Virus record (IMG/VR): IMGVR_UViG_3300047319_001547
Location: 31,061-95,060 of that record
Strand: one strand, 5' to 3'
DNA length: 64,000 nt
From: a virus
Position 1 is the stretch's first letter, and the number at the start of each line of letters is the position of its first letter. Positions 1-7,070 of this stretch are shown piece after piece. Below the pieces are notes generated by a model. The model saw only the letters and a list, made by a program, of their open reading frames with translations, was not told the DNA's origin and did no database searches. The translations under genes were made by a program, and so were the position numbers.

Positions 1-154
1 CGATGCTGGCCAGCCCCAGACGCTGCAGACGCTTCTGGATCGCATTCGCGCTCCGCCCGACGTAGCTCACGACTTGCTCGATCGTCGCGTATTCGCTCAG
101 CGCTTCCTGGAGGTTCAGGTCGTCTTCGGGCGTCCAGCGATACGAGTCGGTCAT
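1..154 (-). CDS. HTH (Myb/SANT-like) DNA-binding protein, partial
   Basis: The start of this minus-strand gene is inside the window and its end lies beyond base 1. About 51 residues are visible. The run RWTPEDD followed by an acidic helix and then GRSANAIQKRLQRLGL matches the compact Myb/SANT or trihelix-like HTH seen in phage regulatory proteins and some endonuclease accessory domains. Its ATG (152-154) overlaps the TGA of the upstream minus-strand gene as ATGA, so the two are probably translated together. Function beyond DNA binding cannot be judged because the rest is missing. Confidence 0.6.
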   Translation of the reverse strand, partial: MTDSYRWTPEDDLNLQEALSEYATIEQVVSYVGRSANAIQKRLQRLGLASI

Positions 155-489
155 TCGAACCTCGGGGGCTTAGGGAACTTCAGCCAGCCGTTCCGCACCA
201 GGACGTCGAACAGCGGGCCTTCGATCAGGCAGATGATGTGCTCTTCGCGGTCGGACAGAACCGCCTCGTCTTTCGCGCCGAACACCTTCAGCCGCAGGTC
301 GACGCCGATCGTCTCGAGGCATCGGTGGAACGTCTCGTGAAACAGCCGCTGCTTCTGGATCGACTCCTCGGCGACGCCGATGTCGATCTCGTTCTTCTTG
401 CGGTCGAACGACGCGTCGCACTCGTTCCCGTCGTCGTCGGTGGGAGTGGGGTGGACGAAGACGGGCGTCACGCCGCCGTGCGTCTCCAT
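151..489 (-). CDS. small protein with HExxH motif (ImmA/SprT-like?)
   Basis: This 112-residue protein is counted from the ATG at 489. A GTG at 567 would add an Arg-rich stretch that does not look like protein. HETFH at about residues 51-55 matches the zinc-binding HExxH signature of small metallopeptidase-like phage proteins. A third ligand is not obvious, so catalysis is uncertain. The C-terminal half (EEHIICLIEGPLFDVLVRNG) looks like a helical fold. It is coupled by ATGA overlap to the downstream HTH gene and diverges from the structural operon that starts at 621, so the pair may form an early or regulatory transcript. Confidence 0.55.
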   Translation of the reverse strand: METHGGVTPVFVHPTPTDDDGNECDASFDRKKNEIDIGVAEESIQKQRLFHETFHRCLETIGVDLRLKVFGAKDEAVLSDREEHIICLIEGPLFDVLVRNGWLKFPKPPRFE

Positions 490-620
490 CTTGGTCCAGA
501 GCCGCCGCCTGCGTCGCCGGGGGTTTGCCACGCCCGGAGTATGCCGCCCGACGCGTGAATGCTGCACGTCTCGGGGGGTAATTGTGGGCGATCCCGGCGG
601 CGAGTAGCCTCAGCGGGGCG

Positions 621-1316
621 ATGAGTAAATCAGACGGCCTCGAGAACTCCTGGCTGCTGCTTTATTTCACCGCAACGGCGATCGCGAACATCGCCGACAA
701 CGCAGCGAGCGTGCCCGCGACGAACATCTTCATCTCGCTCCACACGGCAGATCCCGGCGAGGGCGGCAATCAGACGTCGAACGAGTGCGCCTACACGGGT
801 TATGCCCGCATCGCGGTCGTGCGAACGAGCGGAGGCTGGACGGTCTCCGGGACGAACCCGACGCAGGCCGTCAATGCGGCGCTCGTTCAATTCGCGAAGT
901 CGACCGGGGTCGCCGACAACACCAACGCCATCTACTTCGGCGTGGGCCGTTCGTCGTCGGGGGCGGGAACTCTCGACTATTCGGGCGTCCTCGGAACGGC
1001 GCTCGGCCCCGGAACAGCCGAGACGGACGACAACACCGTCACGATTCCCGGCCTGGCGGGCGTCGCGGTCGGCGACAAGATCATCTTCGTTCACTCGCCC
1101 AACGGTCTGACGCCGGGCGGGATCGTCGAAGGGACGACCTACTTCGCCAAGACGGTCGCGGGCGACGTGCTGACGCTCTCCGCCACGTCGGGAGGCGCGA
1201 CGCTGACCGTCACGTCGGACGGTTCGGGATTCTGGTATCGGAGCTCGCCGCTTCAGATCACGCTCAACGTTCAGCCGCAGTTCGCGGCCGGCACGCTCGT
1301 CGTCACCGAGGACTGA
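621..1316 (+). CDS. phage structural protein, tail-associated family
   Basis: A 231-residue protein opening with MSKSDGLENSWLL, then ATAIANIADNA, ISLHTADPGEGGNQ, ECAYTGYARIAV and RTSGGWTVSG. I recall this motif series from a conserved family of small virion proteins in tailed phages, usually near tail or head genes. The C-terminal part (about residues 140-231) is beta-rich and Thr/Gly-rich. A candidate -10 element TAGCCT (605-610) lies ten bases before the start, which may give a very short leader. Its TGA overlaps the next ATG (TGATG). Exact location in the virion is unknown. Confidence 0.6.
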   Translation: MSKSDGLENSWLLLYFTATAIANIADNAASVPATNIFISLHTADPGEGGNQTSNECAYTGYARIAVVRTSGGWTVSGTNPTQAVNAALVQFAKSTGVADNTNAIYFGVGRSSSGAGTLDYSGVLGTALGPGTAETDDNTVTIPGLAGVAVGDKIIFVHSPNGLTPGGIVEGTTYFAKTVAGDVLTLSATSGGATLTVTSDGSGFWYRSSPLQITLNVQPQFAAGTLVVTED

Positions 1317-1672
1317 TGGCCGCGACAGACGGCACGCAGCTCAACTTGGGTCTCGCCGGAGATCTAGTCAGCGACGAGGACATGACGGGACTGCCGCGAG
1401 GCGTCGCTGACGTTCCGCAGCTGGGATCGGGCAACGCAAACTACAAGGTCGAGCGGACGAAGGTCGCCGTGGGCCGCTACGGACACGACGACGGAGACGC
1501 CGAACCGGACAGCCCGCTGTGGGTTGGAATGCGCCGGGAGCGTCTGGTGCTCGAAACAGAAATGCTCGCACGATTGGACGCAAACGCGATGAGCATGCAG
1601 CGCAGATGCTACGAACGCGTCGGCCTGAGCGATCGGCGCGGACGAACAGCGGAGAGAGGAAACGTCAGATGA
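1316..1672 (+). CDS. hypothetical protein
   Basis: A 118-residue protein starting MAATDGTQLNLGLAGD, overlapped at both ends by neighbours (TGATG at the start, ATGA at the end), which supports it as a real member of the structural operon. The second half is Arg/Glu-rich and probably helical (MRRERLVLETEMLARLDANA), so it may be a connector or a chaperone-like part. Two Cys-free thirds and no recognised motif mean no function can be assigned. Confidence 0.6.
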   Translation: MAATDGTQLNLGLAGDLVSDEDMTGLPRGVADVPQLGSGNANYKVERTKVAVGRYGHDDGDAEPDSPLWVGMRRERLVLETEMLARLDANAMSMQRRCYERVGLSDRRGRTAERGNVR

Positions 1673-2325
1673 TTCTCGAAGGCATCTATCGTCGATTCCA
1701 GGCACTTCGTGCAGGGAAGGGCCCGATCGATCTGAGGCTCACGCACGCCGAGAGTCTGGCGATCTGTCAGGTGGAGCCGATCGGCTTCGAGATGGCGCGC
1801 GCAGGACGGCGATTCGCCCTCGGCTACTCGGCTGCCGTCACCGGGATCGCTCCCGTCCAGGCGCTTCCGACCACCGCCGCCCAGTGGGTGTGGTGGAACA
1901 ACGATGCGACGAAGTCGCACATCGTTCAGACGCTGGGAGCTCAGGTTTTGAGCGGGACCCCGGGAGTCGCCGGTCAGCTTTTCGCTGCTCTGATTCAGGC
2001 ACCCGCCACGGTTGGAACCGTCAGCAAGGCGGGACTGACCGTGGCGTCGAAGTCCAACGGAGGACTCACAAGCAAGGCAGTCTTCACGTCGGGCGTGACG
2101 GTGACGGCGCCAGCCGCACCGGCGTGGTTTTCTGTCGCGGAGAACCTGTCGCCCAACGTCGGGGCGTTCCCGGGATCGGGAATCATGGTCAACCGGATAC
2201 TCGATGGACGGATCGTGATTCCGCCCGGTCAGGGTCTCGCGCTCGCCGTCGTCGCACTCGCCGGCACGACGCCGCTGTTTGGTCCGATCGCTGAGTGGGT
2301 CGAGTTGGAAACCGATCTCGAATAA
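1669..2325 (+). CDS. putative structural protein
   Basis: A 218-residue protein whose ATG overlaps the previous stop (ATGA). The N-terminus is charged, and the middle and C-terminus are Ala/Thr/Val/Gly-rich and beta-like, with WVWWNND at about residue 70 and an acidic end (EWVELETDLE). The last 100 residues resemble jelly-roll or Ig-like virion proteins in composition only. Position between two other accessory structural genes suggests a virion component. I do not recognise the family. Confidence 0.5.
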   Translation: MILEGIYRRFQALRAGKGPIDLRLTHAESLAICQVEPIGFEMARAGRRFALGYSAAVTGIAPVQALPTTAAQWVWWNNDATKSHIVQTLGAQVLSGTPGVAGQLFAALIQAPATVGTVSKAGLTVASKSNGGLTSKAVFTSGVTVTAPAAPAWFSVAENLSPNVGAFPGSGIMVNRILDGRIVIPPGQGLALAVVALAGTTPLFGPIAEWVELETDLE

Positions 2326-2334
2326 AACGGGGTC

Positions 2335-3558
2335 ATGCGTCTCGCGAAGATCGCGAACAACCTCAACCCGCAGCTGGCTTTCATTGCGGGCGTGAGCGCG
2401 TCTCTCGCTGCGGGGAGTGGGGCGCCGTCAGCGCAGGGCGCCGTCGTCGGCAGTTCGGACGGCGCCGCGACGTGCCTCTCGTCCGTGACGGGAGTCGGAG
2501 TGGAGTCAGGAGTCTCGGCGGCGGATTCTACCGCTCAATCGAGCGTCGTCGGCGTGGGTGGCGCGCCCGCGATCGCCGTCGGGAGCTCCCTGGATTCGGC
2601 GTCACCGCCGACCGGGCAGGGATCGGTGGTCGGATCGTCGGCGGGTGCTGCGGCAGGATCTGGAGTTGCTGCGGGTCTGGGCGGCGTCGCGGGATCTAGC
2701 GCGGGGGGAGATGCGCCGCGGGGTGACGTCACCGGCGTGTTCGCCGCCGGCGGCACGACGTCGGGGGATTCTGCTGCAGCGGGCGTTGTGATCGGCGTGG
2801 GAGGAGTCGCGGGCAAACCCGTGGGTGGATCAACTGCGTCGGCTTCCCTGGCGGGCCCAGCTGGGATGGCGGCGCGCGCGGATGCGAGTTCTACGGCGTC
2901 TTCGGCGGCTGCGGGAATCGGAAGCGTCGGTGGATATTCGTCGGGAATCGCGGCCCCGACCTCTTCCGTCGTGGGGGCGGGCGTGGAGAGCGGTTCGAGC
3001 GCAGGCGATGCTGCAGCGTCGGGTTCGGTCGCCGGGTTCGGCGCAGCAGCGGGCGTCTCCAACACGGTCGCGGCCGCCCGCGGCGTGATTGGGGGTCCCG
3101 CGTCTGCTCTCGCTGCGTCGTCGGGAGGAGCCGCAGCGCGCGCCAGTGCATCGGCAATCGGGGCGGTGGCGGGACGATCAGACGCCTTCGGCGCGGCGAC
3201 TGCGCAGGTCATGTCTTCAGGGATTCTTTTCGGCGCCGGGGTGTCGGCCGGGATCTCCGTCGTGGCGGGGATCGTCGCCGGAACGGCATCCGGTTCCGGA
3301 ATCTCGGGAGGTTCGTCGTCCGTCTTCAGTGCGCTGGTCGCGGCGGGCGTCGTCTCCGGCGCGTCGCGCAGTTCGTCTTCGGTGGGCGGCACCTTCAGCG
3401 CTGCGGGATACCTGGGGGGTGTCGTCGTCGGAGTCGCGGGCGGTTGCGGCATCATCGACCCCCCTCCGCTCGCCACACTTCTCGGCGCGGCCGCCGTCAT
3501 CACGACGACGCGAACGGTCGTCGTCCGCTACGGAATTGCTCGACTGCGACGCCGATGA
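2335..3558 (+). CDS. Gly/Ala/Ser repeat protein (adhesin- or fibre-like)
   Basis: A 407-residue protein made almost wholly of Gly, Ala, Ser and Val. From about residue 40 to 340 a degenerate unit of roughly 18-22 residues recurs, for example VVIGVGGVAGKPVGGST and VAGFGAAAGVSNTVAAARG. Glycine-rich repeats of this kind occur in phage tail adhesins that form polyglycine-type sandwiches, so an adhesion or fibre role is possible. The N-terminus (MRLAKIANNLNPQLAF) looks like a small folded anchor, and the C-terminus turns Thr/Arg-rich. Because of its composition the opposite strand also stays open; I regard that frame as a shadow. Confidence 0.55.
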   Translation: MRLAKIANNLNPQLAFIAGVSASLAAGSGAPSAQGAVVGSSDGAATCLSSVTGVGVESGVSAADSTAQSSVVGVGGAPAIAVGSSLDSASPPTGQGSVVGSSAGAAAGSGVAAGLGGVAGSSAGGDAPRGDVTGVFAAGGTTSGDSAAAGVVIGVGGVAGKPVGGSTASASLAGPAGMAARADASSTASSAAAGIGSVGGYSSGIAAPTSSVVGAGVESGSSAGDAAASGSVAGFGAAAGVSNTVAAARGVIGGPASALAASSGGAAARASASAIGAVAGRSDAFGAATAQVMSSGILFGAGVSAGISVVAGIVAGTASGSGISGGSSSVFSALVAAGVVSGASRSSSSVGGTFSAAGYLGGVVVGVAGGCGIIDPPPLATLLGAAAVITTTRTVVVRYGIARLRRR

Positions 3559-3571
3559 GATCCTCGACGTC

Positions 3572-3727
3572 ATGTCGAACCCGCGCGACAACGTGTCGTT
3601 CTCGCTGACTCGAGCGACCGTCAACGCGGTCTCGACGAACCCGGATGCGGAAGTCGATCCCGCCGCGTCGACGAACCGCGACCGAGAAGTCGTGGTGAGG
3701 GTCTCGATCAAAAGTCTGAACCGATGA
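3572..3727 (+). CDS. small hypothetical protein
   Basis: A 51-residue reading frame (MSNPRDNVSFSLTRATVN...) that fills the gap between the repeat protein and the next gene and ends in an ATGA overlap with it. The sequence looks like an edge-strand beta protein (SFSLTRATVNAV, EVVVRVSIKSL). Without the small overlap there would be little support, so it is offered with modest confidence. Confidence 0.4.
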   Translation: MSNPRDNVSFSLTRATVNAVSTNPDAEVDPAASTNRDREVVVRVSIKSLNR

Positions 3728-4203
3728 GCTCCTCGTTTCCGCCCGGCCCGTCGTCCGATCGCCCGTCGGATCGTCCGCTCTACACGGACGAAGAGCTGGT
3801 GCTCCAGCCCCACTATCAGCGCCGGACGATGTACGGAGGCGACACCTTCATCTTCGACATCCAGATCCAACGGCCGCCCGCCGGCAGTCCCCCCGGCACG
3901 CCTCCGCAGCCCGTGAATCTGACTGGATATTTCATCTGGTTTTCGGCGAAATACCACGCGGTCGATCCGGACAATCAGGCGGTGTCGTTTCTGACGACCG
4001 CATTGTCGGGCGGGATCGTCGTGACGGACGCGCTGAACGGCAAGGTGGAGATCACGATGCCTGCGATCGCCACGCGCAGCTTCCCGAGCGGCGTCACGCC
4101 TCTCATCACGACCGTCAAGGTCAAAGACACGTCGGGCAACGTCTTCACCGCAGAAGTGGCAGTGCTCGAGGTCTGGCCGTCCGGGGTCGCCGCCATCTCC
4201 TGA
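3724..4203 (+). CDS. baseplate-type Ig-like structural protein (BppU N-domain-like)
   Basis: A 159-residue protein with a Pro/Ser-rich N-terminus and then an Ig-like beta domain. TFIFDIQIQRP, VNLTGYFIWFSAKY, GIVVTDALNGKVEITMP and ITTVKVKDTSGNVFTAEVAV follow the pattern of the N-terminal domain of BppU-like upper baseplate or receptor-binding proteins. It is the last gene before the first copy of the 16-bp palindrome (4208-4223), so it probably ends a transcription unit. Assignment is by pattern only. Confidence 0.5.
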   Translation: MSSSFPPGPSSDRPSDRPLYTDEELVLQPHYQRRTMYGGDTFIFDIQIQRPPAGSPPGTPPQPVNLTGYFIWFSAKYHAVDPDNQAVSFLTTALSGGIVVTDALNGKVEITMPAIATRSFPSGVTPLITTVKVKDTSGNVFTAEVAVLEVWPSGVAAIS

Positions 4204-4207
4204 AGGT

Positions 4208-4223
4208 TGGAACTCGAGTTCCA
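4208..4223. repeat. 16-bp palindrome copy 1 (intergenic)
   Basis: Perfect TGGAACTCGAGTTCCA between the baseplate-type gene (stop 4203) and the papain-like gene (ATG 4242). A -10-like TAGGGT follows six bases later, so the site would cover the -35/spacer region of that promoter, as an operator would. Confidence 0.95.
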
Positions 4224-4229
4224 GCCCGG

Positions 4230-4235
4230 TAGGGT
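4230..4235 (+). promoter_or_regulatory. candidate -10 element, leaderless start
   Basis: TAGGGT six bases before ATG 4242, with no Shine-Dalgarno between. The same TAnnnT, 6-7 nt, start-codon arrangement recurs at four other genes. No clear -35 is visible; palindrome copy 1 occupies that place. Confidence 0.35.
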
Positions 4236-4241
4236 TTCGGC

Positions 4242-5063
4242 ATGGCGAACCTCACGCCCCTCCTCCAGCGAGGGATGGGGCACATTCCTGGCCCGTTCCC
4301 CGAGGGGACGCTGTCGACCAAGCACCTGTTCGGCGCACGCCGCGTCGGGCTGTCGGGCAACGTCGACCTGTCAGATTACGTCGACATGATTCGCGACCAG
4401 GGGCAGACGAGCCGCTGCGTCGGCGCCGCGAACGCGCGCACGCTGCACGTCGCGGCGCAGCGCCAGAAGTTCGGCGGTCCGAACCCGACTCAGATGCCGT
4501 ATCCGAGCGAGCGCGGTCTCTACTCGCTGGCGCGCGCGGAGGAGAGCGTCACGGGCGACGAGGAGCTGATCGACGAGGGATCGGTGCCGGGTCTGCTGGT
4601 GACGGCGGTGCAGCGCGACATCGGGGTGCCGCTCGAGCGCGACTTCCCGGAGGACGACGCCAACATCAACGAGCGCGTGCCGGCCGAAGTGATCGCCGCC
4701 GCGCTGTCGATCAAGGTCAAGGCGATCCACCTGATCGACTCCGACGGGTTGAACCGCGTCGACGACGCCGTCCAGACGCTGCTCGAGGGGTTCGCCTTCA
4801 CGATGGCGATTCCGGTCGGCCCTGAGTACGAGGGCTGCAACTCCGAGACGCCCGTCGAGGCGTGCGGCGCCCAGGTGTTCGGCGGCCACGACGTCGCGAT
4901 CCTTGGCGTCAAGACCGTGAACGGACGGCGGTTCTTCAAGAACGCCGGATCGTGGGGCACCCGCTTCGGCTTCAACGGCTGGGTGTGGCTGGCCGAGTCG
5001 GTCCTGACGGACCCGCGCGCGCGAGACTTCATCGTCCCAACCGTCGTCACGGACTGGAGCTGA
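4242..5063 (+). CDS. papain-like (C1-fold) cysteine peptidase homologue
   Basis: A 273-residue protein with the C1-type order of motifs. DQGQTSRCVGAANA (about residues 52-65) holds the oxyanion Gln and nucleophile Cys, GGHDVAILGVK (about 216-226) holds the His, and NAGSWGTRFGFNGWVWL (about 235-251) holds the Asn and the Trp-Gly block. It lacks the disulfide cysteines of secreted papains and has no signal peptide. Roles reported for such phage proteins include virion-associated proteolysis and host-protein cleavage; which applies here is unknown. It stands at the head of a small unit with a lipoprotein and a Cys-rich protein, right after palindrome copy 1. Confidence 0.75.
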   Translation: MANLTPLLQRGMGHIPGPFPEGTLSTKHLFGARRVGLSGNVDLSDYVDMIRDQGQTSRCVGAANARTLHVAAQRQKFGGPNPTQMPYPSERGLYSLARAEESVTGDEELIDEGSVPGLLVTAVQRDIGVPLERDFPEDDANINERVPAEVIAAALSIKVKAIHLIDSDGLNRVDDAVQTLLEGFAFTMAIPVGPEYEGCNSETPVEACGAQVFGGHDVAILGVKTVNGRRFFKNAGSWGTRFGFNGWVWLAESVLTDPRARDFIVPTVVTDWS

Positions 5064-5067
5064 TCCG

Positions 5068-5385
5068 ATGCTGCGTCATTTCGTGTTCGCCGTCGTGCTG
5101 ACCGCCCTCTCGTGCTGCGTTCCGCAGCCGGGCCCGGCCCCCATGCCACCGGACGCCACGGACGCGTCTCCGCCCGTCCTGGACGCCGCACCGCCCGACG
5201 ACGACTCGTCCGATCCCGCCTCCCAGGCGTGCGCGCACCTGCGGGATCTCGGCTGCCCGCTCGGGTCAGCCGCGACGTGCGTCGCGGTCTTCTCGCTCGA
5301 CCCAAAGTGGGGCATCACTCCCGCGTGCGTCCTGAGGGCTCGCGGTCCGGCAGAACTCGAAACCTGCCACGTCATCTGCAGGTGA
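5068..5385 (+). CDS. small lipoprotein
   Basis: A 105-residue protein with a typical lipoprotein signal: basic start (MLRH), a hydrophobic segment (FVFAVVLTAL) and a lipobox around SCC (Cys16/17). A Pro/Asp/Ala-rich linker follows, then a compact domain with five or six cysteines (ACAHLRDLGCPLG, ATCVAVF, ACVLR, CHVICR) that may form disulfides outside the inner membrane. It lies 4 bp after the papain-like gene. Possible roles are superinfection exclusion or a spanin-like envelope function. No family is recognised with certainty. Confidence 0.7.
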   Translation: MLRHFVFAVVLTALSCCVPQPGPAPMPPDATDASPPVLDAAPPDDDSSDPASQACAHLRDLGCPLGSAATCVAVFSLDPKWGITPACVLRARGPAELETCHVICR

Positions 5386-5389
5386 TCGG

Positions 5390-5674
5390 GTGCCGGGCCT
5401 GACGGGACTCGGTTCCTGGGTGGCAGACTCCAAGAGGCGAAAGTTCAGCCTTCCGATCGCGCACAAGCCCTACATGGTGCTGCCGCGCGGTGGAACCGGG
5501 CCGTTTTCGTGCGCCAATTGTGCATTCATCTTCAAGAAGGGTGATGAGCATCACTGCTCGAACCGTGATTATCAATCGTTCGCCGGCACGACTCTGCTGG
5601 TGGCGGAAGACGGGAAGACTCCGTTGGACGATCCGTCGCGCGCCTGCAGCGACTTCTTCCGGCCCGCGCGTTGA
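5390..5674 (+). CDS. small Cys-rich (HiPIP- or zinc-ribbon-like) protein
   Basis: A 94-residue protein from GTG 5390. CANCAF, HHCSNRDYQ and ACSDFF give a C-x2-C ... C ... C pattern that resembles high-potential iron-sulfur or zinc-ribbon phage proteins. The central GTTLLVAEDGKTPL loop is reminiscent of such folds. It follows the lipoprotein by 4 bp and precedes a structural gene, so it belongs to the same transcript. Whether metal or Fe-S is bound cannot be told from sequence. Confidence 0.5.
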   Translation: MPGLTGLGSWVADSKRRKFSLPIAHKPYMVLPRGGTGPFSCANCAFIFKKGDEHHCSNRDYQSFAGTTLLVAEDGKTPLDDPSRACSDFFRPAR

Positions 5675-5718
5675 CGACCGCGCGCCCGCGGGGTCTTCTG
5701 GACCGCGGAGGCGCTGAC

Positions 5719-6300
5719 ATGATGGGAGAGAAGACGGACCACGTCATCGTGTGGGATCCGAGCGGTGACTTCTGGCCGGGCGGGATCGTCACGTCGGAGG
5801 TCGCCGACTCGCTGCTGTCGGCCGGGGTCGTGATGCTGCCGGTCGAGCGCAACCTCATCGAGCAGTGCGCGATCGGCGGCTACTTCTTCCGGTCGTGGGG
5901 GGCGGGGGTTCCGCTTCCGCTGGGGGTTCCGCGGATGATCTGCCCGCTGGCGCTGTACGTGTCGCGAATCAACAACTCCAAGCCGGACGCGCCGACGCGT
6001 CTCAGCTGGGTGGCGCGGCTCGTCCAGGTGAATCCCTACGGGCAGCTGGTGAAGCCGAAGGGAACGATCCGGCTGGCGCCCGACACCGGGCAGACCGGGA
6101 TGTTCGGCGGCGGCGTGTCGGCGAACGACAAGACGGCCGTCGATCTCGGGCTGCTTCAGGCCCCCGACGAGCACGGTGGCTGGACGGTGAGGGGCGAGGC
6201 GGGCGTGAACGTCGCGATCGACGCCATGCTGGGGCTCGGCCTTTATTGTTCGGGTGAGGGCGCGCGGATAGCCTGGGCGGCAGTCAGCCAGTCTCGCTGA
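5719..6300 (+). CDS. hypothetical structural protein
   Basis: A 193-residue protein. I chose ATG 5719 because GGAGG (5707-5711) sits seven bases upstream; a TTG at 5671 is less likely. The sequence mixes short hydrophobic strands (IVTSEVADSLLSAGVVML, GGYFFRSW) with Pro/Gly turns and ends in a hydrophobic helix (VAIDAMLGLGLYC). It lies between accessory genes and the portal operon. No family is recognised. Confidence 0.5.
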   Translation: MMGEKTDHVIVWDPSGDFWPGGIVTSEVADSLLSAGVVMLPVERNLIEQCAIGGYFFRSWGAGVPLPLGVPRMICPLALYVSRINNSKPDAPTRLSWVARLVQVNPYGQLVKPKGTIRLAPDTGQTGMFGGGVSANDKTAVDLGLLQAPDEHGGWTVRGEAGVNVAIDAMLGLGLYCSGEGARIAWAAVSQSR

Positions 6301-6316
6301 CGCGGAGGCTCTTCCG

Positions 6317-7063
6317 ATGCGGTTTCCCCTGACGTTTCAGCGCCGAAAGGGCGGATCCGGATCGGTGCCGGTGATCGGCGGATCTCAGGACGCAGCTCCG
6401 GTTTCGACGCCGCCGAGCGCCAAGGCGGACAACATCCTGTTCTGCGGGCTGCGGGACGTGAACGGCTGGCCGATCCAGCGCATCGCGATCTGCTGGACGC
6501 TCGAGACCAACTCCTACACGCTCGCGGCGGCCGGGACCGCACCTCCCGCCGTCACCCTCTCGGGCACGACTTCCGGCAGGCCGGCGGTCACGATCGAGAT
6601 CGACATCACGCTGACGGGCATCCGCGGAGTCGCGACGTTTCAGTGGCTGCTCAATGGCGTCGTCCAGCAGACCGGCCAGCTGACGGCCGCGACGTTCGCG
6701 CTCGGAACGACTGGCCTGACTGCCAACTTCCCGGCCGGCACCTACACGAACGACAACGTCTACACGTCGTCGCCGACGGTTCCGACTGCGTTCAACGTCG
6801 ACGCGTACTTCTGGGAGGCCGCGACCGGCCGCTGGTACAAGATCAACGACACGGCGCTGTCGGTGAAGCCGAATCAGCTCTTCTTCTTCGACACCGTGAC
6901 GATCGCCGCGCCGGCGCCGTCGAACTCCACCATCAATCAACCGGGGTCGCCCGCGCAGCCCGGTGGGATGGAGATCTTCATCGTCGTCACGGACCCGGGT
7001 GCCCAGGTGAACGGCACGTACTCGTTCGCGGTGGGCGGCGACCTGACGACTGTCGGGACGTGA
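6317..7063 (+). CDS. putative virion beta-sandwich protein
   Basis: A 248-residue protein with GGAGG 11 bases before the ATG. Thr/Ala/Gly-rich beta segments dominate (VTIEIDITLTGIRGVATFQWLLNGV, too long to quote whole, begins near residue 95), followed by FNVDAYFWEAATGRWYKI and FFFDTVTI. This looks like a head-decoration, fibre or neck-decoration protein. It is immediately upstream of the portal gene in the same transcript. Confidence 0.5.
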   Translation: MRFPLTFQRRKGGSGSVPVIGGSQDAAPVSTPPSAKADNILFCGLRDVNGWPIQRIAICWTLETNSYTLAAAGTAPPAVTLSGTTSGRPAVTIEIDITLTGIRGVATFQWLLNGVVQQTGQLTAATFALGTTGLTANFPAGTYTNDNVYTSSPTVPTAFNVDAYFWEAATGRWYKINDTALSVKPNQLFFFDTVTIAAPAPSNSTINQPGSPAQPGGMEIFIVVTDPGAQVNGTYSFAVGGDLTTVGT

Positions 7064-7070
7064 GCCCCGC

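Noticed and set aside
2535-3503. 322-residue open frame on the minus strand
   Set aside because: It mirrors the Gly/Ala/Ser repeat gene; its Pro/Ala-rich composition is the complement of GC-rich Gly codons.
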